A stretch of 64,000 nucleotides of DNA from an uncultured Alphaproteobacteria bacterium (lineage in GTDB: Bacteria; Pseudomonadota; Alphaproteobacteria; HIMB59; GCA-002718135), in the NCBI GenBank assembly GCA_902577425.1, contig CACGZD010000005.1:28935-92934 (forward strand). The letters run 5' to 3'. Both the position numbers and the translations under genes were made by a program. Under the pieces are notes generated by a model, which was not told the origin of the DNA, did no database searches, and saw only the letters and a program-made list of their open reading frames with translations. How positions within the stretch are numbered: position 1 is the stretch's first letter; each line of letters begins with the position of its first letter. Positions 8,741 through 17,950 of this stretch are shown piece by piece.

Positions 8741-9859
8741 ATGACTAAACCTACTTCAATTGAACGCGATCCTTTGTATGTTGTAGCTCCGCCTATAGTT
8801 ACAAACAAAACTAAAAGATTTGGTCATATTATTGTTTGGGGAACATTTACCTTAATGTTTCTATTAGCTATTATACAATTTCTTAATACCAATGAATATA
8901 TTACTTTTGGTTTTAAGACATGGAGACCTGTTCTTTATGCATATATTCTTTGGGCTTGTGCAATTGGATATTCAAGAGTTTTAATTTATGGAGAAAAAGG
9001 AAAACGAACACTGTTTGTTTTTCCTGCAGTAATGTTTATTTTATCAATTGTTATTTTTCCAATGCTTTTTGGTCTTTATATTTCTTTTACTGATTGGAAT
9101 TTAAGCTCCATAGATGGAAGAGAGTTTAATGGACTAGATAATTTCTATCAAATGATTTCTGATCCATACTATTGGAATGCTTTGAAGAATATGATTTATT
9201 ATGTTCTTGCTGTTTTGGTTGAATTTGCAATAGCTTTTTTGTTAGCTCTATTATTGAATTCACAGATTAGAGGTAGAAAATTTTTTAGAATTGCTTTCCT
9301 AATTCCCTTAATGTTAAGCCCAGTAGCAGTAAGCTGGATGGTTGGAAAATCTATGTTAGAACAACGCTTTGGTCCAGTTGCTAATTTAGGAAGGTTTTTA
9401 GGTTGGGAGACTCCTACTTTCTTTAGTAGTCCAGAAATAGCAAGATTGACTATGATGTGTATGGATGCATGGACATTTATTCCTTTAATGATCATCATGT
9501 TACTTGCAGGACTTCAAGCTTTACCTAAAGAAGTGCTTGAAGCTGCAAAAGTTGATGGAGCTAATAAATGGACGATGTTTAAAAATATAATATTTCCAAT
9601 TATGCTTCCTGTATCCTTAACAACATTAGTTATTAGAATAATTTTTAAATTAAAACTAGCTGATATAATAATTATTGTAACAGCTGGTGGACCTGGAGGT
9701 GCAACTGATAGCGTAACAAGCTTTATAGTTAGAGAATATAGAGATAGGTCAAATGTTGGTTATGGCACACTACTATCTTTTGTATATTTAATTTTGATAA
9801 TCATATTTATGACCATTTTAATCCGTTTTGTTAATAGATGGTTACAGAGGGCAGCTTAA
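8741..9859 (+). CDS. Sugar ABC transporter permease, MalF type
   Basis: This is an inner-membrane subunit of the same importer. It is 372 residues long. The typical permease core begins around FPAVMFILSIVIFPMLFGLY and includes the EAA loop EVLEAAKVDGANKW near residue 265, which contacts the ATPase. Two extra N-terminal hydrophobic segments (about 28-45 and 58-80) precede the normal core, making it longer than usual. Its stop overlaps the next permease start (TAATG). No cognate ATPase gene lies in the cluster, so a shared MalK/UgpC-type ATPase encoded elsewhere must be assumed. Confidence 0.92.
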   Translation: MTKPTSIERDPLYVVAPPIVTNKTKRFGHIIVWGTFTLMFLLAIIQFLNTNEYITFGFKTWRPVLYAYILWACAIGYSRVLIYGEKGKRTLFVFPAVMFILSIVIFPMLFGLYISFTDWNLSSIDGREFNGLDNFYQMISDPYYWNALKNMIYYVLAVLVEFAIAFLLALLLNSQIRGRKFFRIAFLIPLMLSPVAVSWMVGKSMLEQRFGPVANLGRFLGWETPTFFSSPEIARLTMMCMDAWTFIPLMIIMLLAGLQALPKEVLEAAKVDGANKWTMFKNIIFPIMLPVSLTTLVIRIIFKLKLADIIIIVTAGGPGGATDSVTSFIVREYRDRSNVGYGTLLSFVYLILIIIFMTILIRFVNRWLQRAA

Positions 9860-10734
9860 TGAAAAGTAGTTTTAGTGAAAAAATTTTAATTTATGGAATT
9901 CTTTTATTATGGACTTTTATTTGTCTTTTTCCAATTTATTGGACTGCCACAACATCTTTTAAAACTGCCGCAAGTGTTACTCAAGGATTATTGATACCAT
10001 GGATTGATTTTGAACCTTCATGGAAGGGATGGAGAAATCTTGGATTTTCTCCTGATACTATTTTTACAGAATCAAATCCTAGAGAGGAGTTTTTAGCTCG
10101 TTTTTTCAATACCGCAATTATATCTTCCTCTGCTTCAGCATTAGCTGTTATTCTTGGTTCTTTTGCAGCCTATGGCTTAAGTAGATTTAATTATAAATTT
10201 GGATTTATGAGAAATCCTGACATATCATTTTTCTTTTTATCGCAATTAATACTACCTCCAGTAGTTTTGGCTTTACCTGTATTAGTTTTATACAGAGAGC
10301 TTGATTTATTAGATACGCATATTGGAATGATTTTACTATATACGTTGACTGTCCTTCCAATTGTTATTTGGATTATGCGAGATCAATTTAATGCAGTGCC
10401 TATTGAACTTGAGGAAGCAGCATTGGTTGATGGAGCAAGTGTTTGGGTTAGTTTTTTTAAAATTGTTTTACCCATTGTTTTGCCAGGAATAGCTAGTGCT
10501 TTTATATTATGTTTAATTTTGTGCTGGAATGAATATTTTTTAGCAGCATTAATTACTAGCACTGATGCTAAAACAATGCCTGTTATGGTTGCATCTCAAA
10601 TTTCCTCACAGAGTATAAAATGGTGGAACATGGCAGCTATTTCAGCTGCTTTATGCCTTCCATTAATTATAGTGGCAATTTTTTTAGAGAGATATATTGT
10701 AAAAGGAATGGCTGCTGGAGCAGTAAAACAATAA
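9859..10734 (+). CDS. Sugar ABC transporter permease, MalG type
   Basis: This is the second permease of the CUT1 importer. The track start (9838) lies inside the upstream gene. ATG at 9859 overlaps the upstream stop (TAATG) and gives 291 residues, MKSSFSEKILIYG. Six hydrophobic segments are visible, and the EAA loop is ELEEAALVDGASVW. The MalG-like C-terminus ends in a hydrophobic helix plus KGMAAGAVKQ. It converges on the FGGY kinase with a single base between stops. The order binding protein-permease-permease without ATPase is complete on this strand. Confidence 0.92.
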   Translation: MKSSFSEKILIYGILLLWTFICLFPIYWTATTSFKTAASVTQGLLIPWIDFEPSWKGWRNLGFSPDTIFTESNPREEFLARFFNTAIISSSASALAVILGSFAAYGLSRFNYKFGFMRNPDISFFFLSQLILPPVVLALPVLVLYRELDLLDTHIGMILLYTLTVLPIVIWIMRDQFNAVPIELEEAALVDGASVWVSFFKIVLPIVLPGIASAFILCLILCWNEYFLAALITSTDAKTMPVMVASQISSQSIKWWNMAAISAALCLPLIIVAIFLERYIVKGMAAGAVKQ

Positions 10735-10735
10735 T

Positions 10736-12238
10736 TTAATTGTCCATCTCTTTCATTAAATCTTTTGTACTCTCATATAATTTTCGAAAATTTTTATATC
10801 CTTTAGAATAAATATTGAGATTATCAGTTTTTGCTTCAATTTCATAATCTACAGCATTCCAATTATTGATATCATCTTTTTTTAAATCTCCACAAGCATG
10901 AGCAGCCAAAAAAGCATCTCCGTATGAGGCACCTAGAGTAGTTTTGCGTAAAATTTGATTTAAACCAATAATATCTGAAGTAGTTTGAGACCAAATTTTA
11001 TTTTTTGTTCCTCCTCCAACACTATAAAGTTTCCTTGGAACATAATTTAATTCTTTAAAAGTATCAAAAACATGTTTTGTTCCATAAGCTATGCCTTCAA
11101 ATATAGATCTATACATATCAGAACGATTATGAGTTAAATCCAATCCAAAAAAACTTCCTTTCGCATGAGTATCATGAATAGGCGTTCTTTCTCCTGAAAA
11201 ATAAGGAAGAAATATTATTCCTTTTGCTCCTGGAGGAGATTGTTCAGCTTCATTTGCAAGTTTAATGAATATATCATCACCTTGTAAATCTTTTGCAAAG
11301 TTATTTTTAAACCAATGAGTCAAAGTTCCACTTGTTGCCAGACCTCCCATTAAACTATGTTCTCCTTTAAAAAGCCATGGGGCATACCATAATCTTGAGT
11401 CTGATAAAATTGAGTCAGTAATAGATATGAAAAACATTGTGGAACCATACATCATCATCATATCACCTGATCCAGTAACGCCGACGCTTAAAGCTTCTGC
11501 TGCAGCATCAATTGTACCTGAGCTAACTATCGTACCTTCAGCCAAGCCAGTCTCTTTAGACGCTTTAGCTGAAACTTCTCCAATAACTTCATCAGTCCAA
11601 ACTAGTTTTGGTAACTGTTCTAGATCAATTAAATCATTGATAAGTTCATTGCTCCAATCTTGCTTATTGATATCATAAAATGGACTAACAAAAGCAGCAG
11701 AAAAATGATCAGTTGTATAATTCCCAGTTAATTTAGAATTGATAAAGGCTGTACCATTAACGATTTTAAAAGTTTTATTAAAAATTTCTGGACGATTGTT
11801 TTTTAGCCACAAGATCTTAGGGCCTACTTGTTGAGAAGTAAGCGCATTGCCATTGAATTTAAAAATTTTTTCTTCTCCAATATTGTTATTCAAGTAATCA
11901 ATTTCTTTATAAGCTCTAGTATCTACTCCATATAATACTGCATTCATTAATGGTTCACCGTCTTTATCAACTGGTAACATGCAAGGACCAATAGTACTTG
12001 CTGATACCGCTTTAATATCTTTGGGATTACATCCAGACTTTTTAATTAATTCATTAGATACAAAAGTAAAATCACCCCACCAGTCTTCATTCGGTCTATG
12101 TTCTGCCCATCCGCTTTGAGGAACTATCATTTCATGTTTTTTTGCTGATTGGGCTATTACTTCTCCTTTTATATTTACCAGAACGCCTTTTGTCTCATAA
12201 GTTCCTATGTCTATTCCTAAATAATATTTTTCAGTCAT
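10736..12238 (-). CDS. FGGY-family carbohydrate kinase (xylulokinase-like)
   Basis: This 500-residue cytoplasmic kinase phosphorylates a sugar or polyol using ATP. The N-terminal phosphate-binding motif is GIDIGTYETKG (5-15). The segment WAEHRPNEDWW is characteristic of FGGY kinases. The C-terminal domain holds the ADP-binding GGGTKNKIWSQTTSDIIG (about 413-430). The family includes xylulose, gluconate, ribulose, glycerol and AI-2 kinases, and the sequence does not fix the substrate. It is the last gene of a minus-strand run gpsA-deoC-ALDH-mutarotase-SgcQ-M42-FGGY. Only two bases separate it from the M42 gene, so it is very probably cotranscribed. Confidence 0.88.
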   Translation of the reverse strand: MTEKYYLGIDIGTYETKGVLVNIKGEVIAQSAKKHEMIVPQSGWAEHRPNEDWWGDFTFVSNELIKKSGCNPKDIKAVSASTIGPCMLPVDKDGEPLMNAVLYGVDTRAYKEIDYLNNNIGEEKIFKFNGNALTSQQVGPKILWLKNNRPEIFNKTFKIVNGTAFINSKLTGNYTTDHFSAAFVSPFYDINKQDWSNELINDLIDLEQLPKLVWTDEVIGEVSAKASKETGLAEGTIVSSGTIDAAAEALSVGVTGSGDMMMMYGSTMFFISITDSILSDSRLWYAPWLFKGEHSLMGGLATSGTLTHWFKNNFAKDLQGDDIFIKLANEAEQSPPGAKGIIFLPYFSGERTPIHDTHAKGSFFGLDLTHNRSDMYRSIFEGIAYGTKHVFDTFKELNYVPRKLYSVGGGTKNKIWSQTTSDIIGLNQILRKTTLGASYGDAFLAAHACGDLKKDDINNWNAVDYEIEAKTDNLNIYSKGYKNFRKLYESTKDLMKEMDN

Positions 12239-12240
12239 TA

Positions 12241-13335
12241 CTAATTTCTTTTTAAAGAAAAATTCTCATCAATACTAGTAATTGAATGAAAAAGTAGATT
12301 TTCTAAATTAAATAAATCTCGTAAATCACAAACCTCTTTAGAAGAATGGGAATAACGCATTGGAAATCCTAAATCTATACATGCAATTCCTTTATCAACT
12401 AATTGAACATAAGATGAATCTGTTAAAATTCCTGATGTAGCACTTCGTTGTAAATTAATATTGTTTTTTTTAGCGTTTTCCTCAAATAAATTCACTAAAG
12501 ATGGATGTGGTATAAGTCCATTTAAAGTACCTCTGCCATGAAAGGAGTATAAACTCATACATGGACCTTTGCCTAAAAATATATCTCCTTGATTTATCAT
12601 ATCAGGTGTATCGCTTGAAAGCATAAGATCAATTTGAATAGCAACATCGGGCTTTAAATTTTGAGCTACAGGAAGAACACCTCTTAAATTGAATTCTTCT
12701 TGAACTGAAAAAACTATGTGAACCGTAGGTCGATTTTTTTCATCTAATAATCTTTTAGCTATATTTAAGACTACTGCACAACCTGCCCTATCATCAATTG
12801 CTGTGCCGGCAACACAATTAGATCCCATGTCATTAAATGAGGGTAAATAGGTTATAGGTGATCCAATATTAATACCATTTTCTAGAACCTCCTTTTTATT
12901 TGAAAATCCTGCGTCTAAAAACAAATCTTTCACTAAAGAAACTCTATATTTTTCATCTATAGTTGTTGCATGATGGGATTTATTTCCAATAACAGCATTA
13001 AAGTATTGTCCTTTATTATTAACAATAACCATTTCTTGTGATGTTAAAGCTTTTTCAGGAACACCCCCTAATCTTTCAATTCTTATAAATCCATTATCTT
13101 CAATTTTTTTTATAACAAACCCTAGTTGATCCATATGTGCAAATAACATTACAGAAGGTAAATTATCATTGCCTGTCAAAGTACAAATTAAATTACCAAG
13201 AACATCAGAGGTATTTTCCAATTTATTTGTATCTAATTGTGAGGATAAATATTTTCTTACCTCATCCTCATAGCCAGATAATCCTGAAATCAAACATAAA
13301 TCGTGTAAATATTTTTTAATTTGATCAACGTTCAT
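12241..13335 (-). CDS. M42-family metallopeptidase (FrvX/SgcX-like)
   Basis: This is a predicted dinuclear-metal aminopeptidase of family M42, 364 residues. Metal ligands and catalytic residues are visible in order: LFAHMDQLGF (His), GTAIDDRAGCAVV (bridging Asp), SVQEEFNLRG (catalytic Glu pair), QIDLMLSSDTP (Asp), and MRYSHSSKEV (His near the C-terminus). Members include glutamyl aminopeptidase, FrvX and SgcX. It sits beside a BtpA/SgcQ-like gene. E. coli also pairs an M42 protein (SgcX) with SgcQ in its sgc sugar operon, so a role in sugar-conjugate processing rather than general proteolysis is likely. That role is inferred from context only. Confidence 0.87.
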   Translation of the reverse strand: MNVDQIKKYLHDLCLISGLSGYEDEVRKYLSSQLDTNKLENTSDVLGNLICTLTGNDNLPSVMLFAHMDQLGFVIKKIEDNGFIRIERLGGVPEKALTSQEMVIVNNKGQYFNAVIGNKSHHATTIDEKYRVSLVKDLFLDAGFSNKKEVLENGINIGSPITYLPSFNDMGSNCVAGTAIDDRAGCAVVLNIAKRLLDEKNRPTVHIVFSVQEEFNLRGVLPVAQNLKPDVAIQIDLMLSSDTPDMINQGDIFLGKGPCMSLYSFHGRGTLNGLIPHPSLVNLFEENAKKNNINLQRSATSGILTDSSYVQLVDKGIACIDLGFPMRYSHSSKEVCDLRDLFNLENLLFHSITSIDENFSLKRN

Positions 13336-13337
13336 CT

Positions 13338-14144
13338 TTATCGAATTGATTTTATTTTATTCATAAAATCTTTAGCTCTATTTGGATCAACTTGATTCCA
13401 AGTATCTCCATTAACTTTTAAAGATGAACCGATAATAACTCCGTCTGCAATACCTAAAGTTTCTTCAACATTTTTCAAATTCACCCCAGTATTTGCAAGC
13501 ACGGGTGTTTTGGGAATAATTTTTTTTACTGCATATAAATCACTTAATTTTGCAGACTCGCCAGTGATCTGTCCTGAAACCAAGATTGCATCAGGAATAG
13601 AAGAAAATACAACACTTTTAGATCTATCTGCAACTGAACGTTTATCAAGTGAAAAAGCAAATTCAGCACTGATATTATAAAACATCAGTAAATCTTCTCT
13701 GTTTAGACTATTTCTATAACGCATTGCTTTTCCAGCATCAGGATTCCAAAATCCCATATCAGAAGCATATGTTCCAGTAAATATCTCCCTAACAAAGTGC
13801 GCTCCCGTTGAAGCAGCTACAGCAATAGTGCTCATTGGATCCCATAAAATATTCACTCCAAAAGGAATTTTAATTTTATTTTTTAAATTTCCAATTACAT
13901 AGGCCATAGTAGATGATGATGCTTGATTAACATTAAATTCATATGGTCTATCATTTTCATTACCAAACATAACAGCATCCACGCCTGCATCTTGAAGAGA
14001 TATTAAATCTTTTTCGGCCACTTGAATAATATGATCTAAACCTAATTTAGAATCATATAGAGGAGATCCTGGTAAAGCAGGAAGATGTACCATTGCAATT
14101 ATTGGTTTACTTGTATTGAATAAATCTTTAAATTTTTTACTCAT
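13338..14144 (-). CDS. BtpA/SgcQ-family TIM-barrel protein
   Basis: This 268-residue protein matches the BtpA/SgcQ family. It has MVHLPALPGSPLYD at the start, DAGVDAVMFGNENDRPY near 50-66, FGVNILWDP, GAHFVREIF, and C-terminal TPVLANTGVN and GVIIGSSLK, a phosphate-binding barrel end. BtpA was first linked to photosystem I assembly in cyanobacteria, whereas SgcQ lies in an E. coli sugar operon. The biochemical activity is not firmly established. It is two bases from the M42 gene. The barrel architecture and location suggest a sugar-phosphate aldolase- or isomerase-like role, which is inference. Confidence 0.83.
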   Translation of the reverse strand: MSKKFKDLFNTSKPIIAMVHLPALPGSPLYDSKLGLDHIIQVAEKDLISLQDAGVDAVMFGNENDRPYEFNVNQASSSTMAYVIGNLKNKIKIPFGVNILWDPMSTIAVAASTGAHFVREIFTGTYASDMGFWNPDAGKAMRYRNSLNREDLLMFYNISAEFAFSLDKRSVADRSKSVVFSSIPDAILVSGQITGESAKLSDLYAVKKIIPKTPVLANTGVNLKNVEETLGIADGVIIGSSLKVNGDTWNQVDPNRAKDFMNKIKSIR

Positions 14145-14174
14145 AATTATAATGCTTCTAATAAAAAAATTTTT

Positions 14175-14627
14175 TTAGATCATCCAAACACTGCCATCAG
14201 GCTTAAGTACGCCTTTTGTAAATATAAAACAACCATAAGGTCTGGTGTCACTTGTAGTAATAACGGCAAAAGTTTCTTTAGCCTCTAAATAAAATTGTTG
14301 ACGTTCAATAGAACCTATTTTCCAATTTGGACCAGATACTTTATGCACAGTATCAATTAAATCTTGATGAACATCATTTATTTCATCAGGTTTTCCATCA
14401 ATTTCCATTCTCTTTACAGGCTCAGCTATAAAGCTATCCAAAGGGAAAACAGATAAAAGTGCTTCAGCTGCTTGAGGAATATTTAATCCATCCATTCTTA
14501 AAAGATTATCTGTATGTGAGAATGAGGGAAAATTTGCATCACTTAAAACAAATCTATCTCCATGACCCATTGATCGAAGAGTTGCCAAAATATCAGGGCT
14601 TAATAAAGGATTTACGTTAATTAACAT
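14175..14627 (-). CDS. RbsD/FucU-family sugar mutarotase
   Basis: Members of this family interconvert anomers or pyranose/furanose forms of ribose or fucose for downstream enzymes. The track start at 14666 lies inside the ALDH gene. ATG at 14627 gives MLINVNPLLSPDILATLRSMGHGDRFVLSDANFP, aligning with the canonical N-terminus (HPLLSPELL...GHGDEI). The result is 150 residues, a normal FucU length. The conserved GHGD His and the DANFP segment are present, and the C-terminus has DTRPYGCFIFTKGV. It sits between ALDH (17-base gap) and the SgcQ-like gene. A mutarotase fits supply of the correct ring form of an aldose to a PfkB kinase. Confidence 0.88.
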   Translation of the reverse strand: MLINVNPLLSPDILATLRSMGHGDRFVLSDANFPSFSHTDNLLRMDGLNIPQAAEALLSVFPLDSFIAEPVKRMEIDGKPDEINDVHQDLIDTVHKVSGPNWKIGSIERQQFYLEAKETFAVITTSDTRPYGCFIFTKGVLKPDGSVWMI

Positions 14628-14644
14628 ATAAGCAATATAGCATA

Positions 14645-17002
14645 TTATTCTCCATAAGGAATCCAAATGTTTTTAATTTGAGTACTTTGATATAAAAATT
14701 CATTAAGAAATTGATCATTATTGGAAAACCAATCAATATTTTTTTCATCTGGACACCAAAATCTTTTAAGGTTTGAAATAGAATTCTTCTTAACAATACT
14801 TTTTTGTGATTGTTCGTGTCCAAAATACCAAATTCCATCAATATTTTCATGAAGCGAAAGAGTTGCGGTTAAGTCATTTTGTTTAGCTGTCAAAATATTA
14901 ATATATCCACCAGGAATATCAGAAGTATCTAAAACTTGATAAAGCTCAGTTGCTATAAGCGATGTTTTCTCACCTGGTACAATAATATTTGTATTGCCAG
15001 TAGAAAATATAGAGCCTAATACAGTAATTAAATTTAATAAAGGCAAATCATCATTAAGTAACGAAGTTATAACTCCTAGAGGTTCTTTTACAGCTAAAGT
15101 TAATCCTCTCATTGGAGGGTTATGAATATTTCCTTCGAACTTATCTGCCATTGAAGCATAATAAAATAACCTCTCACAAGAAGCGTCGAATTCTTTATTG
15201 GCATTTGATAAAGTAGAACCTGATAAAGCAACTATAAGTTCAATAAATGTATTTTTACGAATCTGTAAATTTTCTGCCAAATAAAATAAGAGTTGTGATC
15301 TATTAAAATTATTAAGCTGTTTTAAAAAAGTCTTAGCTGCTATTTCGACACAATCTCTTACATCTTTTCTATTAGATTGAGCTATATCACAAATAAAAGT
15401 ACCATTGGTTGAATTTAATCCAAATGAATAACCTCCATCTGGTCTTTTTTGTTTTCCACCAATATATAATTTTGGTGTACGATCAATTATCGGTAAATTA
15501 TATTTTGTTTTTTTATTTACCTTATTATTAATTTTTTTCTCAGGAAGTTTGTTTTTAGTATAGGCTCTAATCCCTTCACTTCCTCCTTCTCTTCCAAAAC
15601 CACTTTCTTTAAAACCACCAAAACCACATGAAGCATCAAATAAATTTGTTGAATTAATCCATATTACTCCCGCTTTAATTTTAGGAGCAATATCTAAAGC
15701 TAAGTTAATATTTTCTGACCAAATACTTGCTGCTAATCCATATGGAGTATTATTTGCAATTGCAACAGCCTCACTTGGTTTTCTGAAAGTTAAACTAGTA
15801 AGTACTGGACCAAAAATTTCTACTTGGGCTATAAATGATGCAGGTGTAACATTTGTAAATAATGAAGGGGGGTAAAATAAACCTTCTGTTGGACATGACC
15901 AAGAAGGTTGCCACAATTTAGCTCCATCTTTAATGCCTTTTTTAACAAGTGAATTTATTTTTTGTAATTGCACAGGTGCAACTATAGCTCCTATATCTAT
16001 TGATTTATCTAATGGATTGCCAATTCTTAATTTTTCCATTCTTTGTTTAAGTTTTTTAATAAATTTTTTTTCTATACTCTCTTGTATTAACAATCTTGAT
16101 CCTGCACAGCAAACCTGTCCTTGATTAAACCATATTGCATCGACCACTCCTTCAACGGCGCTATCAAGATCAGCATCTTCAAAAACAATAAAAGGGGACT
16201 TTCCTCCTAATTCCATTGTTAATTTTTTGTTTGTAGTGGATGTTGATTGAACAATTTTTTTTCCAATTTCAGTTGAGCCAGTAAATGCTATCTTTTGTAT
16301 CTCTGGATGCGAAGTGATAAGTTCACCTGTAGATCCATCTCCTGTAATAATATTTATAACACCATTGGGTATATTTGCTTTAATACATAATTCTGCAAAA
16401 TATAAAGCTGTAAGAGAAGTATATTCAGCTGGTTTTAAAACTACAGTATTTCCACAAGCAATTGCAGGTGCTATTTTCCAAGCAAGCATTAATAAAGGAA
16501 AATTCCAAGGTATAATTTGTCCTACAACACCAATTGGTTTCAAATTCTTATCTAATTTTTCTGCCCAACCTGCATGATAATAAAAATGCCTTGCTACTAA
16601 AGGAATATCAATGTCTCTAGTTTCTCTAATTGGTTTTCCGTTATCAATTGATTCTAATACAGCTAAGAAACGAGAATGCTTTTGTATTAATCTTGCAATA
16701 GCATATAAATATTTTGATCTTTGGAAAGAACTAATAGAAGACCATTTTTTTTGAGCCTTTCTTGCAGAATTAACAGCAAGATCAACATCTTTTTTTGTGC
16801 TTATTGTTAAATCAAATAATTTTTTATTAGTTGAAGGATTTATAACCTTAATCTTTTTTGATCCTTTAGAAGTATTCCATTTTCCATTAATATAATTTTT
16901 ATTTGAAGAAGAAATTTTTTTAATCCAATTAATTACTTCAGTGTCATCCTCTGGCGCTGGACCATATTTAATATTTTTAAAATTTTTAATTATTTTATTC
17001 AT
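14645..17002 (-). CDS. Double-domain aldehyde dehydrogenase (ALDH16-like)
   Basis: This 785-residue protein contains two ALDH domains in tandem. The first (about 30-490) has all active features: PWNFPLLMLAWK, FTGSTEIGKKI, MELGGKSP (general-base Glu) and NQGQVCCAGSR with the nucleophilic Cys. The second (about 510-785) keeps the fold-like pattern YIGGKQKRPDGG and LTLAVKEPLGVI. It lacks ELGGK and a recognisable catalytic Cys motif, so it is probably structural, as in the ALDH16 family. Its start abuts the deoC stop. The likely role is oxidation of the acetaldehyde released by DeoC, or of a related sugar aldehyde, using NAD(P)+. The physiological substrate is inferred from adjacency. Confidence 0.88.
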   Translation of the reverse strand: MNKIIKNFKNIKYGPAPEDDTEVINWIKKISSSNKNYINGKWNTSKGSKKIKVINPSTNKKLFDLTISTKKDVDLAVNSARKAQKKWSSISSFQRSKYLYAIARLIQKHSRFLAVLESIDNGKPIRETRDIDIPLVARHFYYHAGWAEKLDKNLKPIGVVGQIIPWNFPLLMLAWKIAPAIACGNTVVLKPAEYTSLTALYFAELCIKANIPNGVINIITGDGSTGELITSHPEIQKIAFTGSTEIGKKIVQSTSTTNKKLTMELGGKSPFIVFEDADLDSAVEGVVDAIWFNQGQVCCAGSRLLIQESIEKKFIKKLKQRMEKLRIGNPLDKSIDIGAIVAPVQLQKINSLVKKGIKDGAKLWQPSWSCPTEGLFYPPSLFTNVTPASFIAQVEIFGPVLTSLTFRKPSEAVAIANNTPYGLAASIWSENINLALDIAPKIKAGVIWINSTNLFDASCGFGGFKESGFGREGGSEGIRAYTKNKLPEKKINNKVNKKTKYNLPIIDRTPKLYIGGKQKRPDGGYSFGLNSTNGTFICDIAQSNRKDVRDCVEIAAKTFLKQLNNFNRSQLLFYLAENLQIRKNTFIELIVALSGSTLSNANKEFDASCERLFYYASMADKFEGNIHNPPMRGLTLAVKEPLGVITSLLNDDLPLLNLITVLGSIFSTGNTNIIVPGEKTSLIATELYQVLDTSDIPGGYINILTAKQNDLTATLSLHENIDGIWYFGHEQSQKSIVKKNSISNLKRFWCPDEKNIDWFSNNDQFLNEFLYQSTQIKNIWIPYGE

Positions 17003-17950
17003 TTATGCTATCGCCAATTTATCATGCGTTGCATATCTGCCAAAAGCATGATGATATAATTGTCTTTCTATATCGATTAATAAACTAGATGCACCAATTC
17101 GCAATAAATTTGGATTTAACCAATCTTCACCCAACTCCTCCATGACTAGGATTAAGAATTCTAAAACAGATTTTGCGGTTGATATTCCTCCAGCTGGTTT
17201 AAAACCAATTTTTTTTCCTGAAAACTCATGAAATTCTCTAATCATTCTTAACATTACCAAACTATTATTTAGATTAGCATTTATACTTTCTTTGCCTGTA
17301 GAGGTTTTAATAAAATCTGCTCCTGCCATCATACAAACTAATGAAGCTTTAGCAACATTACGCATTGTCTCTAAGTCTCCAACTCCTAAAATAGCTTTTA
17401 TTTTGGTTTTATTTGCAGCCAATTTAAAACTTTTCACCTCTTCATAAAGTTTTTTCCAATTATTTTGAATTACAAAACCTCTATTAATAACTATGTCTAT
17501 TTCGTTTGCGCCTGATTTTATTGAATCAACAACTTCTTTTTTTCTAGTTGAAAATGATGATAATCCTGCTGGAAAACCAGTTGATACAGCAGCTATAGGT
17601 AATTGACCATTTAATTGATTTTTAGCCTGACAAACTAAATGATGATAAACACATACTGCCCCTACTCTTACCTCATCTTCATTTATTTCTAGCTTACTTA
17701 AAATATTATTAGCTATAGGGCTTAATGCTTTTTTACAAAGACGATCAACTTTACCAAAAGTATCATCACCACTAAGAGTGGTTAAATCTATTAACGTAAT
17801 AGCTTTTAATAACCAAGAAGCTTGATATTCTTTTTTTACTGATCTTCTTTTAACTAATGTTGAAGTCCTTCTCTCTACAGCACTCAAATTAACATTAATA
17901 TTATTGATCCAATTTAAATCTAAATCAAAAAAAATTCTATTAGATTTCAT
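17003..17950 (-). CDS. deoC: Deoxyribose-phosphate aldolase
   Basis: DeoC cleaves 2-deoxyribose-5-phosphate into glyceraldehyde-3-phosphate and acetaldehyde. The Schiff-base lysine lies in ADFIKTSTGK (about 223-232). The second lysine is in KIGFKPAGGI, and the proton-relay Asp is in EIDIVINRG. At 315 residues it is the long form, with an N-terminal extension of about 50 residues compared with E. coli (259). It overlaps gpsA by 11 bases and is followed directly by ALDH16. This placement links the catabolic cluster to deoxyribose or deoxynucleoside use. Confidence 0.94.
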   Translation of the reverse strand: MKSNRIFFDLDLNWINNINVNLSAVERRTSTLVKRRSVKKEYQASWLLKAITLIDLTTLSGDDTFGKVDRLCKKALSPIANNILSKLEINEDEVRVGAVCVYHHLVCQAKNQLNGQLPIAAVSTGFPAGLSSFSTRKKEVVDSIKSGANEIDIVINRGFVIQNNWKKLYEEVKSFKLAANKTKIKAILGVGDLETMRNVAKASLVCMMAGADFIKTSTGKESINANLNNSLVMLRMIREFHEFSGKKIGFKPAGGISTAKSVLEFLILVMEELGEDWLNPNLLRIGASSLLIDIERQLYHHAFGRYATHDKLAIA

